A stretch of 64,000 nt of DNA from Penicillus capitatus. Its lineage: Eukaryota > Chlorophyta. Within the stretch, counting starts at the first letter, position 1. Every line of letters starts with the position of its first letter. Location: assembly GCA_965649825.1 (NCBI GenBank), contig OZ287694.1:2356001-2420000 (forward strand). Reading direction: 5' to 3'. A model generated the notes under the pieces. That model did no database searches, had not been told where the DNA came from, and saw only the letters and a program-made list of their open reading frames with translations. Shown here piece after piece: positions 20,001-30,599 of the stretch. A program made the translations under genes and the position numbers.

Positions 20001-20204
20001 CTTGTCGTTTATACTACGAGCAAGGTTATCGACATACTGATCTATCCAGTCTCCGCCACCGCGGATGTTTTCCTGGATGCTTGTTAGGGTTTTATTCCGT
20101 AACCCTATTATTTCATCCTTCCAGCCAAACCATGAGCCGTGCGTGACGGCGGCAAAGTGTAGAAGAACCCACAACAGTATTGGAAGCACTCGCTCCGAAA
20201 CCAT
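17046..20204 (-). CDS. gag: Signal-peptide/membrane-Gag-protease polyprotein (copy 2)
   Basis: 1052 codons from the ATG at 20204 on the LTR/primer-site junction. Differs from copy 1 by loss of one Ser-Glu-Glu triplet in the acidic repeat; the signal peptide, hydrophobic segments, three PPPPPAQQS repeats, CCHC knuckle and DTGA protease are all kept. Confidence 0.88.
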   Translation of the reverse strand: MVSERVLPILLWVLLHFAAVTHGSWFGWKDEIIGLRNKTLTSIQENIRGGGDWIDQYVDNLARSINDKVDNNFYDKATSTVLYCTTSTCDSLVNGIKNEPSLQKSSCFKYIKPQSKSVNEARIIQREIAVFVKKCPNGIIFYDASEGITYEEANMLIMLLGEGSLIHWGGKPILATGMSFFLLIPGNPHSQTWEPKAVLDASRQKIYDLVCTDTNAEEDRRTIAGSARALRRRFEFAIPVAEHEDVQTNTDLPMDSEPSAEAYKLEYDEYEIPVELAEDLFDEEAPRSDPEQSEESEESEESEDQWTEQELPPENVFNLHEMGDALPVEDGQSWYMIPDFRMGIDITWPDYIDAMITSAVVGLTAHGIVNWATNRGVLSVFSPASLLTTATVSIINNFPSRKSSLVGEVRHVAETLDGITQFLNITVNGSSTDNQGPETSQESHAKSSNVDWQHLNDTLNNIRETINKINEHTGNMKTALDDCICESQANGWESSHGNDTFHDRSIKWLTGTRDNAVTWVLGTLWDKFGIKAIRSALATGNGWQLVGAAMLLYNVAAWILNVFRNIRKVVMRIVAITQGICWLLRIVWNLMRGQGAQAQQPTQEQTTQESAQQSPPPPPAQQSPPPPPAQQSPPPPPAQQSPRRANQQNIVTEIHPDPLSETRRDTEQGGLIQSLMEGIQAMQEELMRRAEDLERRLVNRQGRMETSLEASFTSIGQRLEAVEDRTRIQQVSCEQHHPELSPDVQKATRRQQEGQKRQEKDAATPRTPVSHAPTRHNEKGPSMKDVHTLLPKRKENLSQFARRMSKLLELVQDPLKYATATERIFNIANAHIQSRLRGLPWGNAENWPRVQLIIDECLEQEQNSRGHARADGRKNMRQDVGHTCERCGQKGHSWKDCPTVTKTPKAPESRTVAQTNPVQRQESRRMLQYNVPLSMEDIAGKISCLLDTGAQTNVLPAKLARKHNLVLRSSKVRDVISFNNKTTKTSGEISLLCTLGKQSAEIPFVVCEGVQRPILGMQALQAFKLQLNCEEDAVYDDKGNKILIHNVSVSKN
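17049..17055 (-). other. -1 frameshift heptamer A_AAA_AAC (copy 2)
   Basis: Same site as in copy 1, directly before the TGA at 17046-17048 on the minus strand. Confidence 0.85.
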
Positions 20205-20507
20205 GTCGCGTAGGTTTTTGGATGGAAACAATTTTAAAGGTGGGCGCACGTAGACCTGTGAAACGTAAAGTCTTACAAACGAAAGACAAGTTCTGTACAT
20301 CTACAACGCTTTTATAGGGTACTTTATTTTAAGTAACAAAAAGGAATATTCTGCAAAGATCCGGAATCTACTTGGAATCTGTGACGTAGAGCCGCGGGTC
20401 TATTTGTGGATGGGAAGGTATAGAGAACCTACGACCTGTCACCTGGAGATCGACACAAGTGTAGGTAGATGAGCGCATTATCGCGAGCGCTACGCCTTAA
20501 CACGACA
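20204..20507 (-). repeat. 5' LTR, copy 2
   Basis: 304 bp, indistinguishable from the other three. TATA box at 20310-20316. Confidence 0.95.
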
Positions 20508-20937
20508 CCGCTCGCCGCATTTCTGTATGAAGAGGGCACGTACGACCGACAAACTGCAGAGGAAACCGAAGCACATGTGTCTCTGCTCACGAATGCGACG
20601 CATGCATGTCACTGTTACGTTTTGCGTCCCAACATCTCGGTCCAGTCCATACCGTAAAGACGGGTTTGAACCCAATGCAAAACCGTTTCACTCGGAGCTG
20701 AGAAGCCTTGCCAAGAACTCCCCCTTACACGCAGAAGAGAAAACAGAATGGGAACAGGCGACAAGGTCCAAACAGGTGCCATCGTGCCAGCCCTTTGTAG
20801 GCGAAACGGACAAGAGTAATTGTTGGGATGCCCTGAAGAGAATCGAAGGCAAGAGAAGGAGAGAGGAGATAACTAGACGGCGAACTGAAAACCGATATCA
20901 AACAGATCCGGAACAGACAGCATCGGCACTGGCCTAG
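20508..20937 (+). pseudogene. 3' part of the host gene split by the retroelement block
   Basis: Continues the frame that stops at 5259 (PLAAFLYEEGTYDRQTAEET..., then a TAA at about 20655). A second frame carries well-formed coding sequence from about 20640 (YRKDGFEPNAKPFHSELRS ... ENRYQTDPEQTASALA) to a stop at 20937, so a short intron probably lies around 20540-20645. The product is rich in charged residues and has no domain I recognise. Confidence 0.4.
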
Positions 20938-22257
20938 CATATTCCAAGAGGAAGCAGATGGCGACGACGGCGTGTCTCTTCGAGGCAGCCGAGGATTACC
21001 GAACCCACCGCAGACGGATCTCTCGTACACGAACGCATGTACGTTGGCCAGAGAGAACAGGAGTGTCGCATTCTTCTGTCGCCTGCACTTTCCTATCCAG
21101 GATGTAATCCGATTGACAGAAGAGAGGTGGGGTGGCCAGGGGCATGTATTCCTGCCTCCCAGATCGGAAGATAGAAAGCCGTCTCCAAGGATTGTATGCA
21201 GTTGAAATTAACAGCGTGCAGGGTGAAATCAAAACAGTGATATGGAAGTAAGGACTCGTAAGAAACGCAGACACTTTCGTAGGACCTCGGGTCGTGGATG
21301 CGTGCAGATGCATAGAGATGCACGAACGGATCGATCTCACTCTGCAATCGGGCAAACCTTCCGAGAATGAAATGGCACCATCTCGAAAGCAGTGCAAGTG
21401 AATGCGCTGCAGTAGAAGATAGACTTCTGCCTCTCTGAGCTGGGCACGCATGCGAATCCAGATGGCGACGAGTCCATCGCCTTCTGCCGCCTGAGCAGAG
21501 GCGAAGAGGCTGTTAGAGACCCCAAGCTCCGTCCTTCTGTTTTGCGTATTCTTGAATCCGAAAGAGAGCAAAGCCGGAATTCCCTGGGAGCATTCTGGCA
21601 GATGGCGATTTTGAGCTCTGCTCAATCTGCTTCGTCGGCATCTGTGCACTCGGTGAAAGGTTTAGAGACATCGAATACTCGTCGTTTTGTGTACACCCCA
21701 TGGATGGCAGCCGGCAAGTTAATTCATTCCAGATGATAGTTGAAAGCGCGTCTGTATCCTTGAGTAAATGGACCGACAGATGTGTGCAGTGCAGAGTGGA
21801 CTGCCGTAGGGAAGCGTGATCATCGTGCGACCGTTGACAACTGTCGAGACGGCGAGTGTCATCGCACGCGCGAATCGAGGGCACCGAGCCTTGCGTTTCG
21901 AGCATCTCAGCCACCCATGAATGCGAGTTCGGGTTTCTCGTTCTGCTGTTCGCTGCGCGACTGCATACAGTTTCCACGTCCGTCGAATGACGTGTTTCCT
22001 GCGTTCACGGTCGAGAGGCTAGATACGTGTTTGGCTTCTAATCGGACGAGACGTCGCGATGAACAGTGGCTTCTGACCTGCAGCAGTTGCACAAGCCCAT
22101 CGCACTCAGGAAGATCCGTGCTTCGACGCCTGTCGAGCGTCAGTCACGTCGACCATCTGACGTCCAACTGCACATCTTGCTTGAATAGATGCCCTGTCTA
22201 TCGGCGACCACGCATTCCATTCTCCGCATTTTGCCATTTGCTCGGCCAGCAAATATG
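20938..22257. other. No supported gene
   Basis: Long antisense open frames (21649-20996 and 21977-21513) have no family signature and no splice partners. One stretch at about 21690 (minus, CRLPSMGCTQNDEYSM) has cysteine spacing vaguely like the neighbouring secreted proteins, too weak to call. Confidence 0.35.
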
Positions 22258-24138
22258 TTTCCAAAATTTCCGGTCGCCGTCCTCACCGTCCTGTTCTTGG
22301 CTTCTCAGGTCTCCTGCGAAGCAAGCATTAAACGAACGGTGGCTCTCACGGCCAACCGAGTTCTGCTCCGCTCGCTTAAGTTCCGCGGTGCGGGACTACG
22401 AGGGAGACAGACCTCGGCTGTCGAGACAGAACACACCAGCACAATTTTTTCTCTGTCTGCCGACGAGAAACCCATCGTCCCTGAGAACGATGTTGCCGTC
22501 AACAGGAAGGTCGAGGAGAGCGCCTGCTACTGGCGCGACAGCACGGCGATGTGTGATGCCAGTCAACAAGCGCGCCTCGCACATCTAGAGACATCCAACA
22601 ATGTCTTTGCTCAATTCGTTACACAATTTATAGTAGGACCGACGCCGACACGATCCCTCTGACGTGTTCGTGCTTTCCAGTTTTGCGAAGCGATGAGCGA
22701 TGAGCCATTGTGCATCTCAACTGGCAAATGTATCTGGGACAAGTAGGCGTAGGCGGAACATGATAAGGTTTGTTTACTCGGAGATCGCATAGGGAGGGAA
22801 AACGTTGCCAGTTCTACGCCATCGCCTCGGGACAGGAAGACTCTCCGTGCTACAAGGCAGCACCCGGCTCCATCGGCCTGTTGACCTATGACTTCTTCTG
22901 CGGAGCAACATCCACGAAGCAGGCATGCGACGAAGAACCTCACTGCACATGGTACCTCGACGCCACGCCGCAGTGCACGTGGCTCTCACGTCTCGTTTCA
23001 GGGATGAGGACGAACGAGAGTGCTTGAGTGATGCACTCCAACTTCTCACCGGCCTTTCCTTCTCAGAGTTCACCGAGGTGCTGTTCTCTCCGAGGGCGGA
23101 CGACGTCGATGATGGTTGATGTTCTAGGCCCTGGATATAATGTCTGGATACAGGATGTTCTTTTGGATGGATCTCGCGACGACAGTGAGTGACATCTTTG
23201 ATCCAGATTTCAAAGACTGGGACAGAGTCCTTGGGTGGAAAGTTTCCAAGACGGAATGCCCTACAGACATTGATCCACGCGTACCCTCACTCCCCTTTGA
23301 TGACCTCCCGGCCTTCCGGCCACAGACCTTCACTTGTGCTTCTGCAGTTGTGGGACGCTGTGCACGCGCAGATGTCGACGTTATTGCCAGTCATATTCTA
23401 CTGCACTGTGAAGTACCGCGATGCCAAGCACGGCAGTGAATGCGATCAGGATCCTCTCTGCGAACGCGACGCCTCCGAGTATAAATGCTCTGTGCGTGAA
23501 AGCCACTTCAAAGTGGGCGTCAGTTTCTTCGAAGTAAGAGCACGATCCGAGTGGTCGATGTCTTAACTCCGTGCCGGCACTGTTTTCAGGACATGCTGCC
23601 TCTTATCGATGCAAAAGTAGACAGACGTATCATGAAGAGCAAAATAGATTGCGCACGCCTGGAAGAGAAGGGATGCAAAGGCGTGGCAAGTCTTTCCGCT
23701 GCGGTCGAGTTCGATGATGTGTTTCAGGGAAGTGCATTTGGGAACTGTCAGAAGACGAATGTACGCTCAGGGAGGACTGGATGCTGGGAGAGATCGTCGC
23801 CGCCGGCAAGGATAAAGAAGATGCCCTGTGTAAGTACCTCGCCGTCGAAGTCGAGTCGGGATGCCACAGTGACTATGGAGAGAAGAAGTGCTCCGCGAAG
23901 CAGCAGTGTGCATGGCGTCCTTTCGACGAAGGTCCCCCTACATTCATCCGCGTCTGTCACCGAGTTCTTGAATCTCGCTATATTCTTAGAGTGCATGGCC
24001 ACGACGGCGTATCTCCTCAAGGCGGTCGAAGACACCGATCCCACCTCGAACAGATCGCTCGACATGCTGCGCCGTCGCTGTCGGATGCAGACGACGAAAC
24101 GCGGTTGTCTGAGCGTTTCTCAGATGACAGTGACATGA
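22258..24138 (+). CDS. Secreted cysteine-rich repeat protein, multi-exon
   Basis: ATG at 22258 opens a signal peptide (MFPKFPVAVLTVLFLASQVSC). Introns at 22633-22680, 22743-22792 and 22952-23001 (48-50 nt, GT-AG) are supported by frame. Later exons continue to a stop at 24138; junctions between 23.1 and 23.7 kb are not resolved, while an intron near 23928-23985 restores frame into EECMATTAYLLKAVEDT. The product repeats a module of the form C-x(7-9)-C-x(4-5)-C-x-W-x(5)-E-C followed by a Leu-rich helix: QACDEEPHCTWDEDERECLS and KKCSAKQQCAWRPFDEECMA are the clearest, and LCISTGKCIWDKEGKRC is a shorter version. Extracellular or cell-surface; family not recognised. Confidence 0.6.
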
Positions 24139-25656
24139 AACTGAACCAGAACCAGAAACGATTTTTATTAACCATTTAAGTCCGTTTTGGCTTCCCTTTC
24201 TAATGTTGTTGTTGTTGTTAATTGGTGGGTTTACATGGGGGTTTGCACTATGGCATATCCCATGAACTTTGAAAAGGAAGTTACTGTAAACAGGACTTGC
24301 TAAAACCAAAACAGAAAGTCCTTGATCGAAGAGTTCCGTTTCTAATGTAACGGTCATTGGAAGAACGACGACTCTCAAGATCGCGAACGCTAACGACGGC
24401 ACGTTTCTACAGCCACGATGCGCAGCTCTGCAAGACAGACGATTAGACTTGTGCATCAGTCACATCATTGTCGTAAGTACATAGTGGCATCGCCCGTCGT
24501 ACAAACGTCGCCTCGGTGCGTCTTCGACCTTTTTCGCTTCAGACCTCTTTGAAGATGGCGTGTTCGTGTTGTGCGTCACGCAAGCGACGTAACCAGCTAA
24601 CAGACTTCTTCCACAGAGCACGGAAAGAGAAACGACGTTTGAGTATTAGCTGACCCGAAGCCCTTCCTTGCCTTTCACAGCAAGAACTGGATGCAACCCG
24701 TCGGGGGTTTGCTGCACAGTGTTGTGGCGGGGCGGCCGCTCGAACGATCAATGCAGCGGAAGTTTTTACAGGCTCGGAGCAGAAGCATTTCAAAGTTCAG
24801 AGTCGCACATTTATACCCGAAAATTGGAAAATTGATGTGACTCACCGAGGCAGGTTCAAACACCACAGAAACACGCCTCAGAGGGGTCATCAGTGTCTCT
24901 CTGCGCGATGAACCCCTTCACCACAAGACAGAATGACATGACCCCTTGTCGAAGACAACAACAGAAAAGTAACGCTTGAATATCACCCACGTAGATCGGC
25001 TGTTATACTTCTTCTTTAGATTCGTAACCGCACATAAGAGCGCAACACAAGGAGTGACGGGAATCGAGTTGCACCTCGCCAGGTGGTTGTTGTGAAGCAC
25101 GATGACGAAGGTTCGGCGATGGGTGGAGCACGCCGCGCCGCTGATATCGCACCAGAGAACGGTTTTCCCGCTTCAGAGCTGCAGCAAAGGGGGAGAGCGC
25201 CGATGCGTCTACCGAGGATTCCTCCAGTTACGTCCGCTGCACGAACAAACAGCAATGTCGGATTCTCGATCAGATGTCCTATCATTAAGTCACTCGGTCA
25301 GAGCGCGTATTCGCCATTCCTCGAAGCCACGTTTCTCGTAAGACAGCACGGTGTCTACTGGCTTCCATCGTCTGCGGCACTTGGGCGAATGGTCGAAGCG
25401 TGTCATCCAGAGATGGTGCACACAAAGTACCCGTCACATCGTCGAACATCCTTGCATGACAGCACGACGCATCACAGAAAACTCCACAACAGCTGTCACG
25501 TCAGGGCTGATCCTGTGGTTCTCGCCTCTCCGCGTCAGCAAACAGAGCAAGTGGACGAACCGTCTTTAAATTCAGGCAACGCTTCTCAGGATCATCATTT
25601 CTGCTGTCCTGCCTTATCTCTTCCCATTCGTCGAGTTCCAACACGCGCTGCGCCTC
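24139..25656. other. No supported gene; GTT microsatellite
   Basis: Holds a short GTT-repeat tract at about 24204-24220 and three copies of the GTCACATC/GATGTGAC octamer (24459, 24834, 25433). No family signature on either strand. Confidence 0.35.
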
Positions 25657-26299
25657 ATGTCTGCCAACGCAGTCGTTCTCTCCGTCCTTGCTTTGCTGTG
25701 TTTCTCCTCGGCAAGATGCCGTACTTCGTCGTCGTTTGCTGACGGTTTTGCTCGTCTTCGCAGGCGACTGCGGCCAGCTCCGTATCCGACAAGATCGCTG
25801 ATCCGGATAGTGGTACCGGTTTCGAGGAATTCTTGAAAAACGACGAAAACCTTCCTTGTCCTTACGACGGCCACCACCAGGGTACAGCTGTCCGCGTCGA
25901 GGATTTCCATTCGCCAGTGTCGTGCCACAGTCATTTACGGGAATCAGAAGTGGGACGGTAGTCCCGCGGAAACATTTCGTACCAGTTGCGAAGTGTGCGA
26001 CCCCTGTGAACGCATGTACCCTCGTAGTGAGTCGACCGTAGAATAGAGAAACATGTGCAGTGGTGGTGTTCAGTTTTCGTGGCTTTTGATTATAACCCCA
26101 AGACCGGGGAGTGCAGACGGTACCGGTCTGCTCCCGAAGCCCTCTTGGACTCGCCTTCCACTGTAAGTGTGCTTTGTTGAACACAACGCAGGGCACAAGA
26201 GTGCGCCGCCGCCAGCCATGGCTGATCGAATTGCATTTTCCAGCATTTCGCATGACATTTGGAAGAATGCATTCGGCGAGTAACAATTTATCATTGTAA
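25657..26299 (+). CDS. Small secreted PAN/Apple-like protein, five exons
   Basis: Signal peptide MSANAVVLSVLALLCFSSAR in exon 1 (25657-25727). GT-AG introns at 25728-25777 (50 nt), 25882-25930 (49), 26027-26073 (47) and 26163-26215 (53) each keep the frame and give a protein of about 125 residues with stop at 26297-26299. The core CEVCDPCERMYPRIFVAFDY followed by NPKTGECRRY fits the C-x2-C ... C-x-AF-x-YNP-x-TGEC pattern of PAN/Apple domains, which bind sugars or proteins outside the cell. Cys count is low for a canonical domain, so the assignment is tentative. A 286-codon antisense frame over the same DNA is a shadow. Confidence 0.65.
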
Positions 26300-26633
26300 T
26301 GAACATGGCCGTTGATTTCAAATGGGATCTTGATCACAGCGCAGACTTTGCACAAACGCACACCAGGTCAGTTCGCGGTCAAGACTGTCAGGTTTCTGAG
26401 TCTGTTCTCCTTTCGACTCTGCCTTAACGTCAGAACCACTAGCTAGTAAAAGCAGTCGACGCAACTCAAGGTAAAGGTATGTGTGAACTGGGAGGTCGCA
26501 TCAACTGTCTTGTCACCTTTTACAGGCACACTCAGCGCGTCAGTCACATCATCCCTAGCACGCATCGCAGACATGAACACAAGGCTCGTACAGCATTTCA
26601 GGGGCGCGTCACATCAGATGGTCGCCCATCTTC

Positions 26634-27532
26634 TCAACGAGGATAGATCATGAGATACTGGAACTGCAGATTCTTGCGGAAGCTATGCGCCTCTTCCCGT
26701 TTCACATCAATACTCCATCCAGCCCTGCGCGTTTCTTTCCCAAGATTGGCGGCATCTTCGTCGAGGTCAACCTTGACCAAAGCTGTGAAATCGTCGACCT
26801 CTTCATTGTCCTGTGCAGATTCCTCGTCTCGGGACTCGAGATCGACCTTGAAGGCCTGAACGTAATCGCCGAAGCGTTCTCTGCTGTAGACGGGACGTCT
26901 TCCGTAAAGCGCATCACTGAACTTGACGTGTTCCTTTGCGTTGCAGGGGAGGGGGCCGTAAGTGTCGAGCGACGGACGAAGGTAAAGCTTTCGCCACTTC
27001 TCATTGCATCCTCTTTCGAAATGATAGTAAATGAAGACGTCGATTGGCCACAGGTCCTCCAAACCGCAGCGTGCAATCTCATGCGTGAGCTCGGCAACAC
27101 TCAGGTATTTGGACGTTTCGAAGCAGGGCTCCGTGGCCAAAGGCGCTTCGGTCTTCGGCATTTCGGCCTCTTGGGCGGCTTGAACTGGAAGCTGATAGAA
27201 GTCCAACTCCCGGCGGAGAAAACTGGGCGACATGTCCGGAATGCAGCGTGCGTGGTCGCCGTCTCTGCAATGCACACACCGTTGTTTGTCTCCTCAGCCA
27301 ACGCTTGTCGTTACCGATAGATCTCGAGAATCCAGGGAAATGCTTTCGGAGACCTGTCAATGAACAGGGGGTCGTCTTTCTCCCCGAGATTGTGGAACTC
27401 GTCGAGCATCCGTCCGAGTAGCGAGTCGGGGTAGCGCAACACCGTCGACTTGAGCGTCTTGAACAGATGGCCGCCGACATCGAGATAGACGATGTCCTGC
27501 TTCTTCGATGTGAGGGACTTGGTCTCTGTCAT
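26634..27532 (-). CDS. T1/BTB (KCTD-like) domain protein
   Basis: ATG at 27532 (an ATG further upstream, 27628, is also in frame). The first exon has the potassium-channel tetramerisation fold: IVYLDVGGHLFKTLKSTVLR, then DSLLGRMLDEF and DPLFIDRSPKAFPWILEIYR. A GT-AG intron of about 50 nt (GTAACG...TTGCAG, about 27267-27316) joins in phase to DGDHARCIPDMSPSFLRREL and DFYQLPV, the usual end of a T1 domain. The C-terminal 150 residues (YLSVAELTHEIARCGLEDLW ... acidic tail) have no recognised domain. KCTD proteins oligomerise and often act as Cul3 adaptors; which role applies here is unknown. Confidence 0.8.
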
Positions 27533-28663
27533 GTGTGCGATGCCCTGAGTTCGAGGTCGAATCGAAAAGCCTTGAGCGACACACGCCGCTGGTTTTGTAG
27601 GTCTGACCGTGCTGGACACGAAGGTCACATCAAGATGGCGCTCTACGTCAAACTCGGCAGTCGCGTCGTGGCGATGTTTCCGAATACCGTACGTACGGTG
27701 TCTACTGCGCTGAGTGAAGCTTGGCCACGATATCTCTTAGCTCGACGTTCGGTGCAATGCCTCGAAGAGATCGGAGAAAGACGCTATCGCTTGCAACACC
27801 CGACTTACAGTTTCTTTAGCTGAACCGTTGCATGCAGCAATAGATGGACGACTCTCAGATCCGGACCTAGCAAAGAATGCCTGTTTTAACCTGCCTTACG
27901 ACAATCGAGTCATCCGGTGTCGATATAGCGCCTTGTGTACACAGTCGTCTGTCCGTTTCTAGCACTTAACAGTGCAATGCATGAAGATGACGCATCAAGT
28001 GAATGGATCTGCGATTGTCATCGACGGACTCGGACAACCGGATATCCAAACTGCAAAAGCAGATGCCATTGCCAAATCCTATTCTCCTACCCAGGACAGC
28101 ACATCTCCCTGTGGAATTCTCACGATCAGACAAGATGGCAGAATGCCTGTTCTCGCAGATGACAGCGACTGCTGCATCTGTGATGTGACGCGCACTGAAT
28201 GCTGCGCGGCGCTTCGGCACTAAGCACGAGGTTTCCTCACAGCAAACAGATCAGACGCACCTGAAGCCTCTACGCACAAAACAGACACCGCTGAGCTGTG
28301 CGTGACCGTCGAATTCTTCTGCAATTTCTTTGTGCAGCAATGCACAGTTGCGTCGTGTAACAAGACGGGCGAATGCGCAGGCATCCTTCCTGTCGAGTGT
28401 CGAGGCGGCAAAGAGCGTAACGCTGCTCGCCGTCGAGGCGTTTGCTGCGCGTCCAGAGCTGTGCTGTGGGATCCGGTTTGTGGGGCTCAGAATACGACAT
28501 GCAATTTGTCCTCGTCAGACTCGAAGATCTGGAAGCATCGCGCTGTCATGAACAGATAAGATCCACATGATGAACGAAGCGCATTAAACCTGCCTCGTGC
28601 TGACTATAAAGCAGCGATTAGTGCCACATTCACGCGTTTCTCTCCCTAAGCACTGTCTCCACG
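27533..28663. other. Possible coding fragments, not resolved
   Basis: At about 28370-28550 (+) an Ala-rich frame (SVEAAKSVTLLAVEAFAARP) and an adjacent frame (MQFVLVRLEDLEASRCHEQ) look coding and may be two exons of a small gene, but no start or donor is convincing. Octamer copies at 27624 and 28182. Confidence 0.3.
28605..28610 (+). promoter_or_regulatory. TATA-like box of the patatin gene
   Basis: TATAAA 54 bp upstream of the ATG at 28664, a plausible core promoter spacing in a compact genome. Confidence 0.4.
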
Positions 28664-30122
28664 ATGCACTCGTATAACTCTCTGGCTAGGAGCCGACCGG
28701 AGATGCGTCTGCCGAGGACTCCCCGAAGACAGACGGCGTACGTCGTCGGCGCTACAAGGCTAGCCGCATCAGCTGCCTTTACGAAGTTCGTACCTTGCGT
28801 CATCTATCTCTGTGATTTTGCTTGCACTGGACAGGCCACTCATTTCTCGCCCCAAAGACGCAAAGTACCGCACTTTGCTGTCCATTGACGGAGGCGGAGT
28901 GCGCGGCATCATCCCCGTCATGGTGCTGATAGAGCTCGAGAAAAGCATCAAAGAGCACATCATCGAGAACCGCGACACGCTGGTGCCGGCGGACATACGC
29001 GACAGCATCCACTCGGTGGATGACTTCGACGTCAATCTCGTCGACTACTTCGACCTCGTGGCTGGAACCTCCGTTGGGTCGTGGATCGCCTGCTACATTG
29101 CCGCACGTGGACGCGGGACCGAAACGTTCTTGAAAGACCCGGAGGTCGTGGCGGATTATGGCAACCTGCGCCCAGGGTGCATGGCGGCTGGTCGCGCGGT
29201 TACTCAAGTGCTCGGTCCTCGAGTATTCAAATCCAACAGCTTCCTTCCCCAAGTCATCACAAGCTTGTTTCGTCCTGCCTTCTCTTCGGATGGACTCAAA
29301 GCAGCTCTAACGACGATGTTTGGCGAGACGACGATGGACGACCTGGAGACAGATTGCATCATTATGACCTACGACTTGAAACGAAATGCCGCTTGCAGCT
29401 TTCTCAGAGATAACAGAGCCGAGGAGAAGAACTGCCTCATACGTACGGATGTGCGTCAACAGCCCCGATCTTCTTCGCCAGTCGACACCGAGAAAGATGA
29501 CTGGACTCCCGATCTCATTTTCGTCAAGGGCCAAAACTATCGCCTCAGAGACATTGCTCTGGGCAGCAGCTCCCTGCCGCTGGGGTTTCCACCGGCGCGC
29601 ATTACGCCTATCAATGTGCAGGATCCAGAAGAACTCGTGCTCATTGACGGCGGCGTCGTTGCCAGGAATCCTACCTTGCAGGCACTGACCTATATCCCGA
29701 GCTCGTTCTCCTCTGGCAAAAACTCTTCAGGGGAAAACTCTCCTGGCGACATTCGTAATGTCGGTGTCTTTTCTGTCGGGTGCGGAGTCGTGGATCTGAC
29801 GAACGAGCTGAATTATAATCCGGGCATGATATGGTGGATGCAGTCTAGGCGACTCCTCGATGCGTACGGCAATGGAGGGAGCGAGTACATTCAGGCCGCT
29901 ATGGATTACTGGCTATACGGAAACATCGGTCTGCCGTTCGGGCAGTACGTTCGCATCCAGACATTCGCACCAGGAAACACGAAAACTGGTCAAATTCTGT
30001 CCCAATGGAATAATCCTAACAATGGCGAAGCTCTTGAAGACATTGGACGCGAATTGGCCCAAAAGAATCGATCTGAGATAAAGAGATTCGTCAGCGATTT
30101 TGTCTTCGCGCCCAAATCGTAG
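28664..30122 (+). CDS. Patatin-like phospholipase
   Basis: Hydrolyses acyl chains from membrane or storage lipids with a Ser-Asp dyad. Exon 1 28664-28785, 49-nt GT-AG intron 28786-28834, exon 2 28835-30122; the splice is in phase and supplies the only ATG, because the long frame alone begins with GTG. The product is about 469 aa. Oxyanion loop DGGGVRG near residue 59, nucleophile elbow GTSVGS near 118-123 (Ser catalytic), and catalytic Asp in LIDGGVVARNPT (about 29645). The family is usually 350-450 aa in this form. Exon 1 (RLPRTPRRQTAYVVGATRLA) is basic and Ser/Arg-rich and could be a targeting leader. A decayed duplicate lies just downstream. Confidence 0.92.
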
Positions 30123-30599
30123 GAAATCTTTCTTCAGTGTTCCCTGCCTCCGAGCTCTCTTTGTTTATACCCTTTTTGTCTCTCTGGTTTGCCTGAATCG
30201 ATTTTTTGAGTCTACAGCCTTGGACGCGCCCCTGTTGCTTTCTTGGTTCGTCGTGCCGATCATTCAGGGTCGGATTTGGTATCGGTATGACGCAGACGGA
30301 CGTCCATTGTTATCAATTTTCCGACTAATGAGCGTTCGTCGCCAATCGTGGCGCGTGTGCAGAATTGACTCGACGCGACTTTGTCGAATAACGCAGACTT
30401 CATTGCCCGCGTTCCACTCAGTCAGGTCCCACCGAACAAGAGCTGCAAAAACATTCGCAAAAGGCAACACGTTCGCCTAATATATTGGACTGACTACGCA
30501 GAGAAGCCGCGTTTTGTGCACTTATCGCTTGAATTGTCAGCATTGGCGTCAAAAAGCAGTCGAACGCGCTCCAAGGAAAGGCTTTCGATATGCCGAGCA

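Larger units (their letters stand above)
13740..20507 (-). mobile_element. Ty3/gypsy-type LTR retrotransposon, copy 2 (6768 bp)
   Basis: Same organisation and, by eye, the same sequence as copy 1 with a constant offset of 8480 bp, except for one 9-bp shorter acidic SEE repeat in the first ORF (near 19300). LTRs 13740-14043 and 20204-20507. Flanks: GCGT at 13736-13739 and CCGC at 20508-20511. Confidence 0.95.

Noticed and set aside
20996-21977. Long minus-strand ORFs of 217 and 154 codons
   Set aside because: No recognisable family, no splice partners, biased composition; not enough to call.
24204-24220. GTT tract as a possible CRISPR or satellite
   Set aside because: A simple trinucleotide microsatellite; no repeat-spacer pattern anywhere in the window.
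25501-26361. 286-codon minus-strand ORF
   Set aside because: It lies antisense to a well-spliced signal-peptide/PAN-like gene and has no domain or codon pattern of its own.
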